Source: Paractinoplanes deccanensis (GTDB taxonomy: Bacteria; Actinomycetota; Actinomycetes; Mycobacteriales; Micromonosporaceae). From it: a stretch of DNA of 64,000 bases. Below, piece by piece: positions 48,727 to 56,851 of the stretch (the stretch's first letter is position 1; each line of letters opens with the position of its first letter). A program made the position numbers and the translations under genes. The stretch lies in assembly GCF_016862115.1 (NCBI RefSeq), contig NZ_BOMI01000082.1:62001-126000 (forward strand). Direction: 5' to 3'. The notes below the pieces were generated by a model. It saw only the letters and a program-made list of their open reading frames with translations. It made no database searches and was not told the DNA's origin.

Positions 48727-50805
48727 CTACCACGTCCACTTCTGGAGGTTGTTGCCGTTGCAGGTGGTCAGCTGGACCACGGCCCGCTCGGCTGTGCTGG
48801 CGGCGGCCAGGCACAGGGTGGTGTTGCGGACCGGGCGGATGGTCTGGTCGGTGCCGAACTGCCAGGTCTGTGCCGGGCCGGCGTTGCAGGAGAAGGCCCA
48901 GATGCGCTGGCCGGTGACGAAGTTCTGGTAGGGGACGTCGAGGCAGTTGCCGAGGACGCGCAGGGTCTTGTCGTCGGGGAGGCGGCTCAGGGCCTGGGCC
49001 TTGGTGTTGTTGCAGGTGTAGGTCTGCAGGTAGGTCTGCGGGGTCAGCGACGAGCTCGGCACGTCGAGGCACCGGCCGGTGACGTTCTTGACGGGGCTCA
49101 TCAGGGGGTTGGGGCCCTTGGTGACCTGCACCATCTTGGCGACGGAGGGGACGCCGCTCGCGTCGATCGCGAAGAGCATGTAGTAGCCGGGAGGTGCCAC
49201 GCCGCCGTTCGGGGGGCCGGTGACGGTCAGCGTGGTGCCGGCGGTCGTGAACTTGAGCGGGACGTACCGCTGGCCCTGGTCGACGCCGTGGGTGACGTCG
49301 GCGAGGCCGACCAGGGCGACCTTGCGGACGGTGGCCGCCTGCGGTGAGGTGATCGTGAAGTTCGTCGAGACGCCGACGGTGGTGGGCGCGGTGGCGATGG
49401 TGGGGCGCGGCGCCGGCTCGCCGCTGCCGTCCTTCTTGTACAGGTACGGCGGGGTGAAGTACTCGATGTTCTTCTCGAGGTAGCCGGCGGTCAGGCAGTC
49501 GCCGCAGATGCCGCCGCCGCCCGTCATGACGCGGCCGTCGGGGAGCAGGGCGGCCGTCGAGTGGTACTGCCGGATGCGGGCGGCGCTCGCGAGCACCTGC
49601 CACTGGCCGGTTGCGGGGTCCCAGCGTTCCGCCGCCGTCGTGGCGTGGTCGAGGTCGACGTTGGTCGAGGGTGCCGCACTGCTCATGCCGCCGGTCGCCA
49701 GCACCGAGCCGTCGGCGAGCAGGGTGGCGTTGAGCTGGCGCCGGCCCGTCGCCAGCGATCCGGTGGGCGCGATGGCCGGGAACAGCCCGGTGCCGGTGCT
49801 GAGGGTCACGGCCGTCCGGGTGGCGACGTGCTCGGCGCCGCCCTCGGTGAGGTTGCCGCCCCCGACCACGACGGACTTGCCGATGTCGTACGTGGCGAAG
49901 CTGCCGTAGTCGCGGCTGATCGCGTCGCGCGTGCCGGTCGCGGTGATCACGCCGGCCCCCGTGGTGTTGATCGTGTACGCGGTGGGGTACGGGCCGAACA
50001 GGCCCAGTTGGGTGTCGGGGCGCGAGCCCATGAACGGATAGAGCCGCGCGTTGTACTTGGTGAAACCGGTGAGCGCCCGAATGGCGCCGTTCGTCTGATA
50101 GACCTCGGCGGTCGCGGGGCCACCGCCGATGATCACTTCTTCGCCGTTCGCCGTTTCGGCCACCGACGGATACCAGCGCGCGGCGGCCATGTCATTGCCG
50201 CGGGTCCACGTTTCGGTGCGCCAGTCGAACACGTACGTGTGAACCGTGCCGTCGAGTTTCGCATTGGCATTTCCGCCGGCGACCAGGATGTTGCCGTTCG
50301 CGAGGTGCGCGAAGCCCGCACAGAAGATGTTGGATCCCTGAAGATCGACCCGTTTGTACGTGTTGTCGGCGGGATTCCAGACCATCGCGCGGGTGAAGCT
50401 GTGGTCGGGGTACGACTCGGTCGGTTTGTCGCCGACCGAGTCCCAGATGAGCGCCTTGCCGTTCGGCAGCACGGCCGTGAACACCGGGACGACCGGCGTC
50501 TCGTGCACCGTGCTCCACGCCCCCGACTGCCCTGGGTCGGCGGCGACGTTCGCCCTCGTGCGGGCCGTTCCGGGCCGGACGCCGGTGGAGCGCTGGATGC
50601 GCGCCGCGTTCGCCGCGGTCTGCTCCTCGACGACGCTCATCGGCACACCCGCGAGGTCCTGCTCCATGTGCTCGCGCTCGTCGCCCGGGCCGTGCTGATG
50701 CGCGGTTTCCGCCGCGTGGCCGGGACTGCCGGCCACGCCGGAGGCGAGAACGAGTATTAAGGCAGCGAAAAAGGCAGGAATGGTAAGGCCACGGCGCCCG
50801 AGCAT
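48727..50805 (-). CDS. Secreted galactose-oxidase/glyoxal-oxidase-like copper radical oxidase with ricin-B lectin domain
   Basis: A 692-residue secreted protein: signal peptide about 1-32, seven-bladed kelch propeller, DUF1929-type beta sandwich (about 465-560) and a C-terminal ricin-B trefoil with Q-x-W repeats (about 565-692, ending LQKWTW). The copper/Tyr-Cys radical site of AA5 oxidases is complete: C162 (NIFCAGFAH), Y212 (AARWYPS), Y414-H415 (IRQYHSTAALLPDGR) and H506 (THGVDQGQRYVPL). It should oxidise primary alcohols or aldehydes to produce peroxide, with the lectin tethering it to sugar polymers. Substrate preference is unknown. Confidence 0.92.
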   Translation of the reverse strand: MLGRRGLTIPAFFAALILVLASGVAGSPGHAAETAHQHGPGDEREHMEQDLAGVPMSVVEEQTAANAARIQRSTGVRPGTARTRANVAADPGQSGAWSTVHETPVVPVFTAVLPNGKALIWDSVGDKPTESYPDHSFTRAMVWNPADNTYKRVDLQGSNIFCAGFAHLANGNILVAGGNANAKLDGTVHTYVFDWRTETWTRGNDMAAARWYPSVAETANGEEVIIGGGPATAEVYQTNGAIRALTGFTKYNARLYPFMGSRPDTQLGLFGPYPTAYTINTTGAGVITATGTRDAISRDYGSFATYDIGKSVVVGGGNLTEGGAEHVATRTAVTLSTGTGLFPAIAPTGSLATGRRQLNATLLADGSVLATGGMSSAAPSTNVDLDHATTAAERWDPATGQWQVLASAARIRQYHSTAALLPDGRVMTGGGGICGDCLTAGYLEKNIEYFTPPYLYKKDGSGEPAPRPTIATAPTTVGVSTNFTITSPQAATVRKVALVGLADVTHGVDQGQRYVPLKFTTAGTTLTVTGPPNGGVAPPGYYMLFAIDASGVPSVAKMVQVTKGPNPLMSPVKNVTGRCLDVPSSSLTPQTYLQTYTCNNTKAQALSRLPDDKTLRVLGNCLDVPYQNFVTGQRIWAFSCNAGPAQTWQFGTDQTIRPVRNTTLCLAAASTAERAVVQLTTCNGNNLQKWTW

Positions 50806-51036
50806 TGCGGTAGTCCCTTCGCCTGCGCGGCGTGGGCGTCGGTACAGGGTAAATGTCCGGACGTCCCGGCCGGGAGCGGGTTGTCTTCGCGCAAGAGACG
50901 ACCACTTTAACTCCCGTTAAGACGGTGTTCAATGTGTGTGGCGGCCGAGACTTCGGTTCATTCCTTCGGGCCGTCCGGCCGGTGGCGGCCAGCCGAACGG
51001 CCTAATGAAACGTGGAAATGTCTCGTGGGCGAGCGG
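50806..51036. promoter_or_regulatory. Regulatory region upstream of the copper oxidase
   Basis: No gene. TTAAC-TCCC-GTTAA (50907-50920) is a perfect 5+4+5 palindrome about 105 bases before the oxidase ATG; a GAAGGGA ribosome site lies about 9 bases before the ATG. This is the most AT-rich part of the neighbourhood. Confidence 0.4.
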
Positions 51037-52008
51037 CTATCCATGCGTGCCGGAAGGCGTTCGGGGTCCGAGGGTGGCGACCGTGGAGACGAGCAGCCGC
51101 CAGAACGCGTCCACGTCGAGGTCCACCGCGACGTCGGCGTTGGGGGAGTTCGCCGTACGGCGGTGCAGGTCGACGACTGTCGCGCCGCGGGTGTGCGCGC
51201 CGGTCAGCTCGACCGCGACCGGGGCCGCGACGGTGTGGACGATCGACGGGTCGATGACGGCGGCCACGGCGATCGGGTCGTGGACGGGCGGGTGGGCGAA
51301 GCCGAACACCCGGTGGTAGGTGCTCGCGAAGAACGTCATCAGCTCGGCGCAGACGGTGCCCAGGCGGGTGCCGAGCGCCCGGAACTCGGCGATGATCTCG
51401 GCGGTCGCCAGTGCCCGGTGCGTCACGTTCAGGCCGATCATCGTGGCCGGCAGCCCCGAGCGCAGCACGATGTCGGCCGCCTCGGGGTCGGTGACGATGT
51501 TGAACTCGCCGTACGGCGTCGTGTTGCCCCGCTCGGTGGAGCCGCCCATCAGGACGACGCGGCGCACGTACGACATGACCTCGGGGTGAGTGCGCAGCAG
51601 CAGCGCGACGTTGGTGAGCGGGCCGGTGGCGATCAGGGTGACCGGCTCGGCGGCGCCGGTGATCAGGCGGCGCATGAGCTCGACCGCGTGCACCCGCTCG
51701 GCCTCGGCGACCGGGACGTCGAGCTCGGGGCCGTCGAGCCCGGACGTGCCGTGGATGTCCTCGGCGACGGTGAGGTCGCCGACGAGCGGCCGATCGCACC
51801 CGGCGGCGACCGGCACGCCGGAGACGCCGGCCAGGGCGAGGATCCGCAGCGCGTTGCGCGTCGTCTTGTCGAGCGTCTGGTTGCCGGCGACCGTGGTGAC
51901 GCCGAGGAGGCGCAGCCGGGGGTCGCCCGCGGCCAGCATCAGGGCCAGCGCGTCGTCGTGACCGGGGTCGCAGTCGACGATCACGGGCTGAGCAGCGAAG
52001 TCTCTCAT
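51037..52008 (-). CDS. Nucleoside hydrolase (IUNH family)
   Basis: A 323-residue enzyme with the calcium-binding signature VDCDPGHDDALALMLA (residues about 11-26), PLTNVALLLRTHPEVM, VLMGGSTERGNTTPYGEFNI and a later H-D in PPVHDPIAVAAVIDP that supplies the catalytic His/Asp. It hydrolyses ribonucleosides to base and ribose in salvage. The start is ATG 52008 with TATCGT 7 bases upstream; a longer frame to 52083 lacks support. Confidence 0.93.
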   Translation of the reverse strand: MRDFAAQPVIVDCDPGHDDALALMLAAGDPRLRLLGVTTVAGNQTLDKTTRNALRILALAGVSGVPVAAGCDRPLVGDLTVAEDIHGTSGLDGPELDVPVAEAERVHAVELMRRLITGAAEPVTLIATGPLTNVALLLRTHPEVMSYVRRVVLMGGSTERGNTTPYGEFNIVTDPEAADIVLRSGLPATMIGLNVTHRALATAEIIAEFRALGTRLGTVCAELMTFFASTYHRVFGFAHPPVHDPIAVAAVIDPSIVHTVAAPVAVELTGAHTRGATVVDLHRRTANSPNADVAVDLDVDAFWRLLVSTVATLGPRTPSGTHG

Positions 52009-52015
52009 GCCGACG

Positions 52016-52021
52016 ACGATA
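52016..52021 (-). promoter_or_regulatory. -10 hexamer for nucleoside hydrolase gene
   Basis: TATCGT on the minus strand, 7 bases before ATG 52008. Confidence 0.5.
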
Positions 52022-52106
52022 GAGGCGGGTCTTGCACACGGAGGGTTAGGCCCGCTAAGGTGCATCGATTTTGCCGCAATCACTCCACAAAGGAGATATA
52101 GCGATA

Positions 52107-52337
52107 ATGACCGCTACGCAGACCGCCGCCACGGGCTCGAAGTCCTGGATCGCCACGCTGCTGCTCTGCTTCTTCCTGGGCACGCTGGGTGTGCACCGCT
52201 TCTACGTTGGGAAGGTCGGCACGGGCATCCTCATGCTGATCACCGTCGGCGGTTTCGGCATCTGGACGCTGATCGACTTCATCATGATCGCGGTCGGCAA
52301 GTTCTCGGACAAGCAGGGCCTCGCGCTCGCGCGTTGA
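52107..52337 (+). CDS. TM2-domain small membrane protein
   Basis: A 76-residue protein consisting of a short polar N-terminus and a TM2 domain: KSWIATLLLCFFLGTLGVHR, FYVGKVGTGILMLITVGGFG and IWTLIDFIMIAVGKF, with the G-x-x-G-x-H-R-F-Y signature between the two helices. ATG 52107 has AAAGGAG about 11 bases upstream. Function of TM2 proteins is unknown. A strong terminator follows. Confidence 0.92.
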   Translation: MTATQTAATGSKSWIATLLLCFFLGTLGVHRFYVGKVGTGILMLITVGGFGIWTLIDFIMIAVGKFSDKQGLALAR

Positions 52338-52352
52338 TCCCAGCGGAGACCG

Positions 52353-52380
52353 AAAGGGGCGGCCTTCGGGCCGTCCCTTT
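52353..52380 (+). terminator. Rho-independent terminator after the TM2 gene
   Basis: AAAGGGGCGGCC and GGCCGTCCCTTT form a 12-bp stem (one G-T pair) closed by a TTCG tetraloop, followed by TTC. The A/T ends allow function on both strands. Confidence 0.88.
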
Positions 52381-52467
52381 TCACGTTCGGTTATCGTGGC
52401 AAGTGGCGATGTGCCGCAAAGGGCGCAAATCGCGAGGAATAAAAGCGACTTATAGGTCGAAGTGGCT

Positions 52468-52486
52468 TATCTGCAAGACGCAGATG
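52468..52486. promoter_or_regulatory. Shared operator, copy 1 (before DUF6232 gene)
   Basis: ATCTGC-AAGAC-GCAGAT is a perfect 6+5+6 palindrome, part of the consensus TATCTGCAAAACGCAGATA found three times in this cluster. It is followed by ATGGCGGACGGC, also present after copy 3. It lies about 80 bases before ATG 52567. Confidence 0.65.
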
Positions 52487-52566
52487 GCGGACGGCTGACG
52501 GCCTAGTCACGAGTGAGGATTGCTACTAGCCGACACCGACCTGACGATGGAAGTCAGGAGGTCGTC

Positions 52567-53010
52567 ATGGCAGCGAACTCGGAAATGTCGGCAGGCCACG
52601 GGATCTGCTTCTATCCCGGCCCGGACATCATCGTCACCAGCGTCTACATCAAGACCTGGGAGGCCCGCTACCAGGTCCGCGATCTGATCATCGAGGACCC
52701 GAGCTACTTCTACGCCTATCCCGCGCGGATGGTGGCCCTCTACTGCGGGGCGGTGGAGCTGCTGCTGGCGCTCGGCGTCGCGGCGCTCGCCGGCTCGGTG
52801 ATGCTGCTGTTCTGCGTCGCGGGCGCGCTCACCGCGGCCGGCCTGGGCGGCGCGGTCTGGGCCGACGGGCGCCGCAACCCGCGGCGGATGGAGCTGGCGG
52901 CCTGGTACAAGGGGCGCCGCGTGGTGCTCTTCGCCTCGGCCGACCGGCGCGTCTTCGAACAGGTGCGGCGCGCGGTCGTGCGGGCCAAGGAGGCCAACCA
53001 TCCGTTCTGA
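52567..53010 (+). CDS. DUF6232-type small membrane-associated protein
   Basis: A 147-residue protein. Residues 10-45 form a beta-rich motif (ICFYPGPDIIVTSVYIKTWE, then ARYQVRDL), followed by two hydrophobic helices (ALYCGAVELLLALGVAALAG; VMLLFCVAGALTAAGLGGAV) and a soluble C-terminal part (LAAWYKGRRVVLFASADRRV). The layout matches DUF6232 proteins common in actinomycetes; function unknown. ATG 52567 follows GGAGG at 5 bases. Sharing an operator with the XRE-DUF5753 genes places it in their regulon. Confidence 0.78.
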   Translation: MAANSEMSAGHGICFYPGPDIIVTSVYIKTWEARYQVRDLIIEDPSYFYAYPARMVALYCGAVELLLALGVAALAGSVMLLFCVAGALTAAGLGGAVWADGRRNPRRMELAAWYKGRRVVLFASADRRVFEQVRRAVVRAKEANHPF

Positions 53011-53021
53011 GCCGGCGCGGC

Positions 53022-53933
53022 TCAGGAGCCGCGCATCTCGTCGCGGATGGAGCGGATGAGCTGAAGGGCACGGTCGCCCGTGCGGCCGTAGTCGAGCAGG
53101 TCCTGGAAGAGGGCGCCGTGCCGCGCGGTGGACTCCTGGTCGGTCCGGATGAAGTCGTGTCCCGCCGCGGCCTCGACGAACAGGACGTCGCCGTGGCTCT
53201 CGGCGGAGAACTGCAGGAGCTCGAACGAGCCGCCCAGGCCGGAATGACGCTCCAGGTCCAGGGGAGCCACGCCGAGCTCGACGGCGCCGGTGCTCTCGGC
53301 GAGCGACAGGAGATGGTCCAGTTGCTGGAGCATGACGTCACGCCCGCCCACGGGGCGGCGCAGCACCCCTTCGTCGATCACCGACATGAGACGCGGGGAG
53401 TCCGGCCCGCCCAGACGCTCGAAGAAGGCCTGCTGGCGGTCGATCCGCAAATCCACCCGCGCCTTCACCTGTTCGTCGTTGGGATCGGTGCGCAACGTGA
53501 GAGCGGTGATGGCTCGCGCGTATTCCCTGGTCTGCAACAGGCCCGGCACGAAAAGCACCTGCCAAATGCGAATGGCGACGGCCTCGTGCTCGTAGGCGAC
53601 GAAGTCGGCGAATGCGCCGTTCAGCCTGTGGCGGCTGTACCACTGCCGGGTGCGCGACGTCCGAGCGAGTCGCGAGAAATCGGCGAGCAGATCCTCGTCG
53701 GTGACACCGTAATGGGCAAGCAGCGCGCGGACCTCCAAAGGCTGGACGGTCACCTCGCCCTTTTCGATGCGAGTCAGTTTGGAGACCGACCAATCCATGG
53801 TGGCGGCGACCGTTGCGGCGCTCATGCCGGCCTGCTCGCGCAGGACTCTGAGGCGGTGCGCGACGCTGGCCTTGGCCACCTTGGGCCCGACGGCGGCGGA
53901 CGGCACGAAGGACTGACCGGAAACGTCGGTCAT
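53022..53933 (-). CDS. XRE-family regulator with DUF5753 domain
   Basis: A 303-residue protein: Cro/C1 HTH at about 25-85 (LRVLREQAGMSAATVAATMD, then SVSKLTRIEKGEVTVQP) and a DUF5753 domain at about 110-300 (IRIWQVLFVPGLLQTREYAR; SLAESTGAVELGVAPLDLER; GGSFELLQFSAE). These regulators pair with small DUF397 proteins, which they control or bind, in actinomycete development and antibiotic control (BldB/WhiJ/Scr1-like systems). Copy 2 of the shared operator lies 34-54 bases upstream of its ATG, consistent with autoregulation. Confidence 0.93.
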   Translation of the reverse strand: MTDVSGQSFVPSAAVGPKVAKASVAHRLRVLREQAGMSAATVAATMDWSVSKLTRIEKGEVTVQPLEVRALLAHYGVTDEDLLADFSRLARTSRTRQWYSRHRLNGAFADFVAYEHEAVAIRIWQVLFVPGLLQTREYARAITALTLRTDPNDEQVKARVDLRIDRQQAFFERLGGPDSPRLMSVIDEGVLRRPVGGRDVMLQQLDHLLSLAESTGAVELGVAPLDLERHSGLGGSFELLQFSAESHGDVLFVEAAAGHDFIRTDQESTARHGALFQDLLDYGRTGDRALQLIRSIRDEMRGS

Positions 53934-53966
53934 GCCTCGTCACCGCCCGCCCTGTAGCCGTCGGCA

Positions 53967-53987
53967 GGCTGCAAAACGCAGATAGCG
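53967..53987. promoter_or_regulatory. Shared operator, copy 2 (before XRE-DUF5753 gene)
   Basis: CTGC-AAAAC-GCAG with the right side extended to GCAGATAG. On the gene's own strand it reads CTATCTGC-GTTTT-GCAG, starting about 54 bases before the ATG at 53933. Confidence 0.65.
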
Positions 53988-54071
53988 CGTGCCTACCCGC
54001 AGGAATCGTACAACACCGTCGGGGAAGCGTCAGAGCGCGCGGGACGCCGCCCTTCTGGCACCTTTCGAACA

Positions 54072-54087
54072 ATCCAGATTTCTGGAT
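54072..54087. promoter_or_regulatory. Perfect palindrome before the DUF397 gene
   Basis: ATCCAGA-TT-TCTGGAT is an exact 16-bp palindrome, 77 bases before ATG 54164, with TACGCT (54094-54099) as possible -10. It differs from the CTGC-type operator and may bind another regulator. Confidence 0.45.
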
Positions 54088-54163
54088 GTCGGGTACGCTG
54101 GGTGATCAGCCGGCTCCGCCGGAGTGCCGGGTGCTGGGCAATTGTCGGCTTGCGGGAGGCGCA

Positions 54164-54361
54164 ATGCTAGACCGAAACAGCCCTGAATGGCGCACGAGCT
54201 CGAGAAGCTCGGGCGGTGCCTGTGTCGAGGTCAAAGCCACCGAGGACGAAGTGCTCGTGCGTGACTCCAAGGATCGCGGCGGTCCCGTCCTTCGATTCGA
54301 CCACGACACCTTCCGGGCCTTCATCGCCGACCTGAAGGCCGGCGGCGCCTTCCCGGAGTGA
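54164..54361 (+). CDS. DUF397 protein
   Basis: A 65-residue protein with the DUF397 pattern WRTSSRSSGGACVEVKATED, VLVRDSKDRGGPVLRFD and FRAFIADLKAG. DUF397 proteins are small partners of XRE-DUF5753 regulators, thought to modulate them. ATG 54164 follows GGGAGG at 4 bases; the frame stays open upstream to 54086 but without similarity. It lies between the full-length regulator and the HTH-less DUF5753 protein. Confidence 0.93.
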   Translation: MLDRNSPEWRTSSRSSGGACVEVKATEDEVLVRDSKDRGGPVLRFDHDTFRAFIADLKAGGAFPE

Positions 54362-54373
54362 CGGCAATCCGGG

Positions 54374-54988
54374 TCAGCGGGCGGTGAGCTTGCTCAGCAG
54401 TGTGCGCAATTCCTCGCCCGTCACCGCGGTGCTCATCAGCGTGCCCACCAGATCTCGGTAGAGGGCGACTCTCTGCGGCGCGTCGACGATGCGGTCGCCC
54501 TCGGCGCTCTCGAAGAAGACCAGAGCGCCGGTCGCGGCGTCGTGCACCTCGAAGGGGCCGGCCAGGCCCTGGTGCGGGCCCTGGTCGAGCGGAATGACGC
54601 CGATGTGGACGGAAGGGATCTCGGAGAGCTCGACGAGATGATCGAGCTGTTCCCGCATCGCGCCGGACCCCGCGGGAGCGCGGCGGAGCACGGACTCGTC
54701 GAGCACGACGCGCACCTCGGGGGCCTCGTCGCCCCGCAGTCGCCGCAGGAACGCGGCGTGCCGCTCCTCGCGCACCTCGGCGCGCTCGAGGACCTCGGCG
54801 TCGTCGGCGGGCAGCCCGGAGATGCGCGAGATCATCTCGCGCGCGTACGCCGGCACCTGGAAGATGCCCGGCACCCAGAGCGGACTGTTGAGGAAGATGC
54901 TCGTGGCGACCTTCTCCACGTCGCGAAGCTGCCGGAACGCCTCCGACCTCCGGACGTCGAACATCTTCGTCATCGTCATGCCCTCCAT
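54374..54988 (-). CDS. DUF5753-domain protein lacking the HTH
   Basis: A 204-residue protein consisting of the DUF5753 ligand/partner domain alone: FLNSPLWVPGIFQVPAYARE, EVREERHAAFLRRLRGDE, SEIPSVHIGVIPLDQGPHQG and GPFEVHDAATGALVFFES. The first 25 residues (MEGMTMTKMFDVRRSEAFRQ) carry no HTH, and no HTH is encoded upstream in any frame. It may compete with the full regulator for DUF397 partners. The start could be ATG 54988, 54979 or 54973. Its promoter region is shared with operator copy 3. Confidence 0.85.
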   Translation of the reverse strand: MEGMTMTKMFDVRRSEAFRQLRDVEKVATSIFLNSPLWVPGIFQVPAYAREMISRISGLPADDAEVLERAEVREERHAAFLRRLRGDEAPEVRVVLDESVLRRAPAGSGAMREQLDHLVELSEIPSVHIGVIPLDQGPHQGLAGPFEVHDAATGALVFFESAEGDRIVDAPQRVALYRDLVGTLMSTAVTGEELRTLLSKLTAR

Positions 54989-55334
54989 ATGGCCCGATGC
55001 TAATCCACCTGCGGCAAGCTATCTGCAAAACGCAAGTATCCAATGGCGGACAGCAGACTACCGCGACGGCGAAAGGTCCCAAAATGGATCAACTGCGTGT
55101 CGCCGCGCCGCACTCGTCTCACCTGGGCGCCCTCGTCCGCTCGGTGCGCAGAAACGTCCGGACGGACATCTGCGTCTCTGGATATGTGAGCAATGCCGGG
55201 ATCGGCGTGAGCTGCCATAACGTCCCGTTTTTCCCGGACGGATCAGGAGAAGACTGGCTCTTGCGGGCGCCGTGGCCCCGACCGGCTGGGGGCGCGTGCG
55301 CCGGCAGTTCCCCACGTCTGGACGGGAGGCAACG
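54989..55334. promoter_or_regulatory. 346-bp intergenic region between DUF5753 and FdhA genes
   Basis: Holds operator copy 3 (55019-55039) and the fdhA ribosome site GGGAGG. A frame from ATG 55084 is open but overlaps fdhA by 82 bases and lacks recognisable similarity, so it is not called. A half-site ATCTGCGT lies at 55168-55175. Confidence 0.6.
55019..55039. promoter_or_regulatory. Shared operator, copy 3
   Basis: CTATCTGC-AAAAC-GCAAGTA, with an intact left arm and a degenerate right arm, 31-51 bases upstream of the DUF5753-only gene (minus strand). It is followed by ATGGCGGACAGC, matching the flank of copy 1. Confidence 0.6.
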
Positions 55335-56582
55335 ATGCCAGGAAACCGAGCAGTGGTGTACGAGGGGCCGGGACGCGTCGAGGTCCACGACATCGACTAT
55401 CCGACGTACGACCTGAAGGACGGGCCGGGCGTCAACAAGGCCAACATCGGGCGCAAGGTCCGGCACGGGGCGATCCTCAAGACGGTCACCACCAACATCT
55501 GCGGCAGCGACCAGCACATGGTGCGCGGGCGGACCACCGCGCCCGAGGGGCTGGTGCTCGGGCACGAGATCACCGGCGAGGTCGTCGACGTCGGGCCGGA
55601 CGTCGAATACGTCAAGGTCGGCGACGTGTGCTCGGTGCCGTTCAACATCGCCTGCGGGCGGTGCCGCAACTGCAAGGAGGGCAAGACCGGGATCTGCCTC
55701 AACGTCAACCCGGACCGGCCGGGATCGGCGTACGGCTACGTCGACATGGGCGGCTGGGTCGGCGGGCAGGCCGAGTACGTGCTCGTCCCGTACGCGGACT
55801 GGAATCTGCTCCGGTTCCCCGACCGCGACCAGGCACTGGAGAAGATCCTCGACCTGACCATGCTCAGCGACATCTTCCCGACCGGCTACCACGGCTGCGT
55901 CAGCGCCGGAGTCACCACCGGATCGACGGTGTACGTGGCGGGCGCCGGCCCGGTCGGCCTGGCGGCGGCCACCTCGGCGTACCTCCTCGGCGCGGCTGTG
56001 GTGATCGTGGGTGACCTGAACGAGGAGCGGCTGGCGCAGGCCCGCAGCTTCGGCTGCGAGACGGTGAACGTGGCGCAGGGCGACCCGGTCGAGCAGGTGC
56101 GGCAGATCCTCGGCCACGACGCGCCGGCGATCGGCGAGCCGCTGGTCGACGCGGCGGTCGACGCGGTCGGCTTCGAGGCCCGCGGCCACGGGCAGAACGC
56201 GCAGACCGAGATGCCGGCGACGGTGCTCAACTCGCTGATGACGATGACCCGCGCGGGCGGCGCGATCGGCATCCCCGGCCTCTACGTGACCGGTGACCCG
56301 GGCGGTGTCGACGAGGCGGCCAAGGAGGGCTCGCTGTCGCTGCGGCTCGGCCTCGGTTGGGCGAAGTCGCACTCGTTCGTGACCGGCCAGTGCCCGGTCA
56401 TGAAGTACAACCGCAACCTGATGATGGCGATCCTGCACGACAGGGTGCAGATCGCGAAGAACGTCAACGCCACCCCGATCTCGCTCGACCAGGCCCCGCG
56501 GGGCTACCAGGAGTTCGATCAGGGCGCGGCCCGCAAGTACGTGATCGACCCGCACGGCGTGGTCGGCAAGCGAGCCGCCTGA
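55335..56582 (+). CDS. fdhA: Glutathione-independent formaldehyde dehydrogenase
   Basis: A 415-residue zinc-dependent medium-chain dehydrogenase. Catalytic zinc: C in TTNICGSDQHMV, H in LGHEITGEVV; structural zinc: four cysteines in CGRCRNCKEGKTGIC; NAD site VYVAGAGPVGLAAATSAY. The long insert (NPDRPGSAYGYVDMGGWVGG) and length of about 400 match the Pseudomonas putida-type enzyme, which oxidises formaldehyde with tightly bound NAD and no thiol cofactor. ATG 55335 has GGGAGG 5 bases upstream. Confidence 0.93.
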   Translation: MPGNRAVVYEGPGRVEVHDIDYPTYDLKDGPGVNKANIGRKVRHGAILKTVTTNICGSDQHMVRGRTTAPEGLVLGHEITGEVVDVGPDVEYVKVGDVCSVPFNIACGRCRNCKEGKTGICLNVNPDRPGSAYGYVDMGGWVGGQAEYVLVPYADWNLLRFPDRDQALEKILDLTMLSDIFPTGYHGCVSAGVTTGSTVYVAGAGPVGLAAATSAYLLGAAVVIVGDLNEERLAQARSFGCETVNVAQGDPVEQVRQILGHDAPAIGEPLVDAAVDAVGFEARGHGQNAQTEMPATVLNSLMTMTRAGGAIGIPGLYVTGDPGGVDEAAKEGSLSLRLGLGWAKSHSFVTGQCPVMKYNRNLMMAILHDRVQIAKNVNATPISLDQAPRGYQEFDQGAARKYVIDPHGVVGKRAA

Positions 56583-56602
56583 CGGGCAGGGGAGTGGGCG
56601 GG

Positions 56603-56818
56603 CTACCGGCCCGCCCACTCACCCAGCCGCAACTCCCGGGCGGCGAGGTTCTCCTCGAGATGCTCGATGCGGCTCGTGCCCGGGATCGGGACGACGACCG
56701 GCGACCGGGCGAGCAGCCAGGCCAGCGCGACCTGGCTGGGCATGGCCCCGAACCCGAGCCGCCCCACCTCCAGATCCCCGCCGATCCGAAACGTCGCCGG
56801 CCGCACAGCCCCACCCAC
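56603..56818 (-). pseudogene. Aldo/keto reductase with large internal deletion
   Basis: A 71-codon frame joins the start of an aldo/keto reductase (TFRIGGDLEVGRLGFGAM, normally strand 1) directly to its C-terminal end (SQVALAWLLARSPVVVPIPG, then TSRIEHLEENLAA). About 200 residues including the D-Y-K-H catalytic tetrad are missing. The join keeps frame, so a deletion between short repeats is likely. It follows fdhA convergently by 20 bases. Confidence 0.75.
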
Positions 56819-56851
56819 GACCGCGGCGCTAACAGCGGGGATGGGCCGCGG

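Noticed and set aside
55084..55416. Possible small gene between the DUF5753 and FdhA genes
   Set aside because: It overlaps fdhA by about 80 bases, has no recognisable similarity and no ribosome site; the region is better explained as regulatory.
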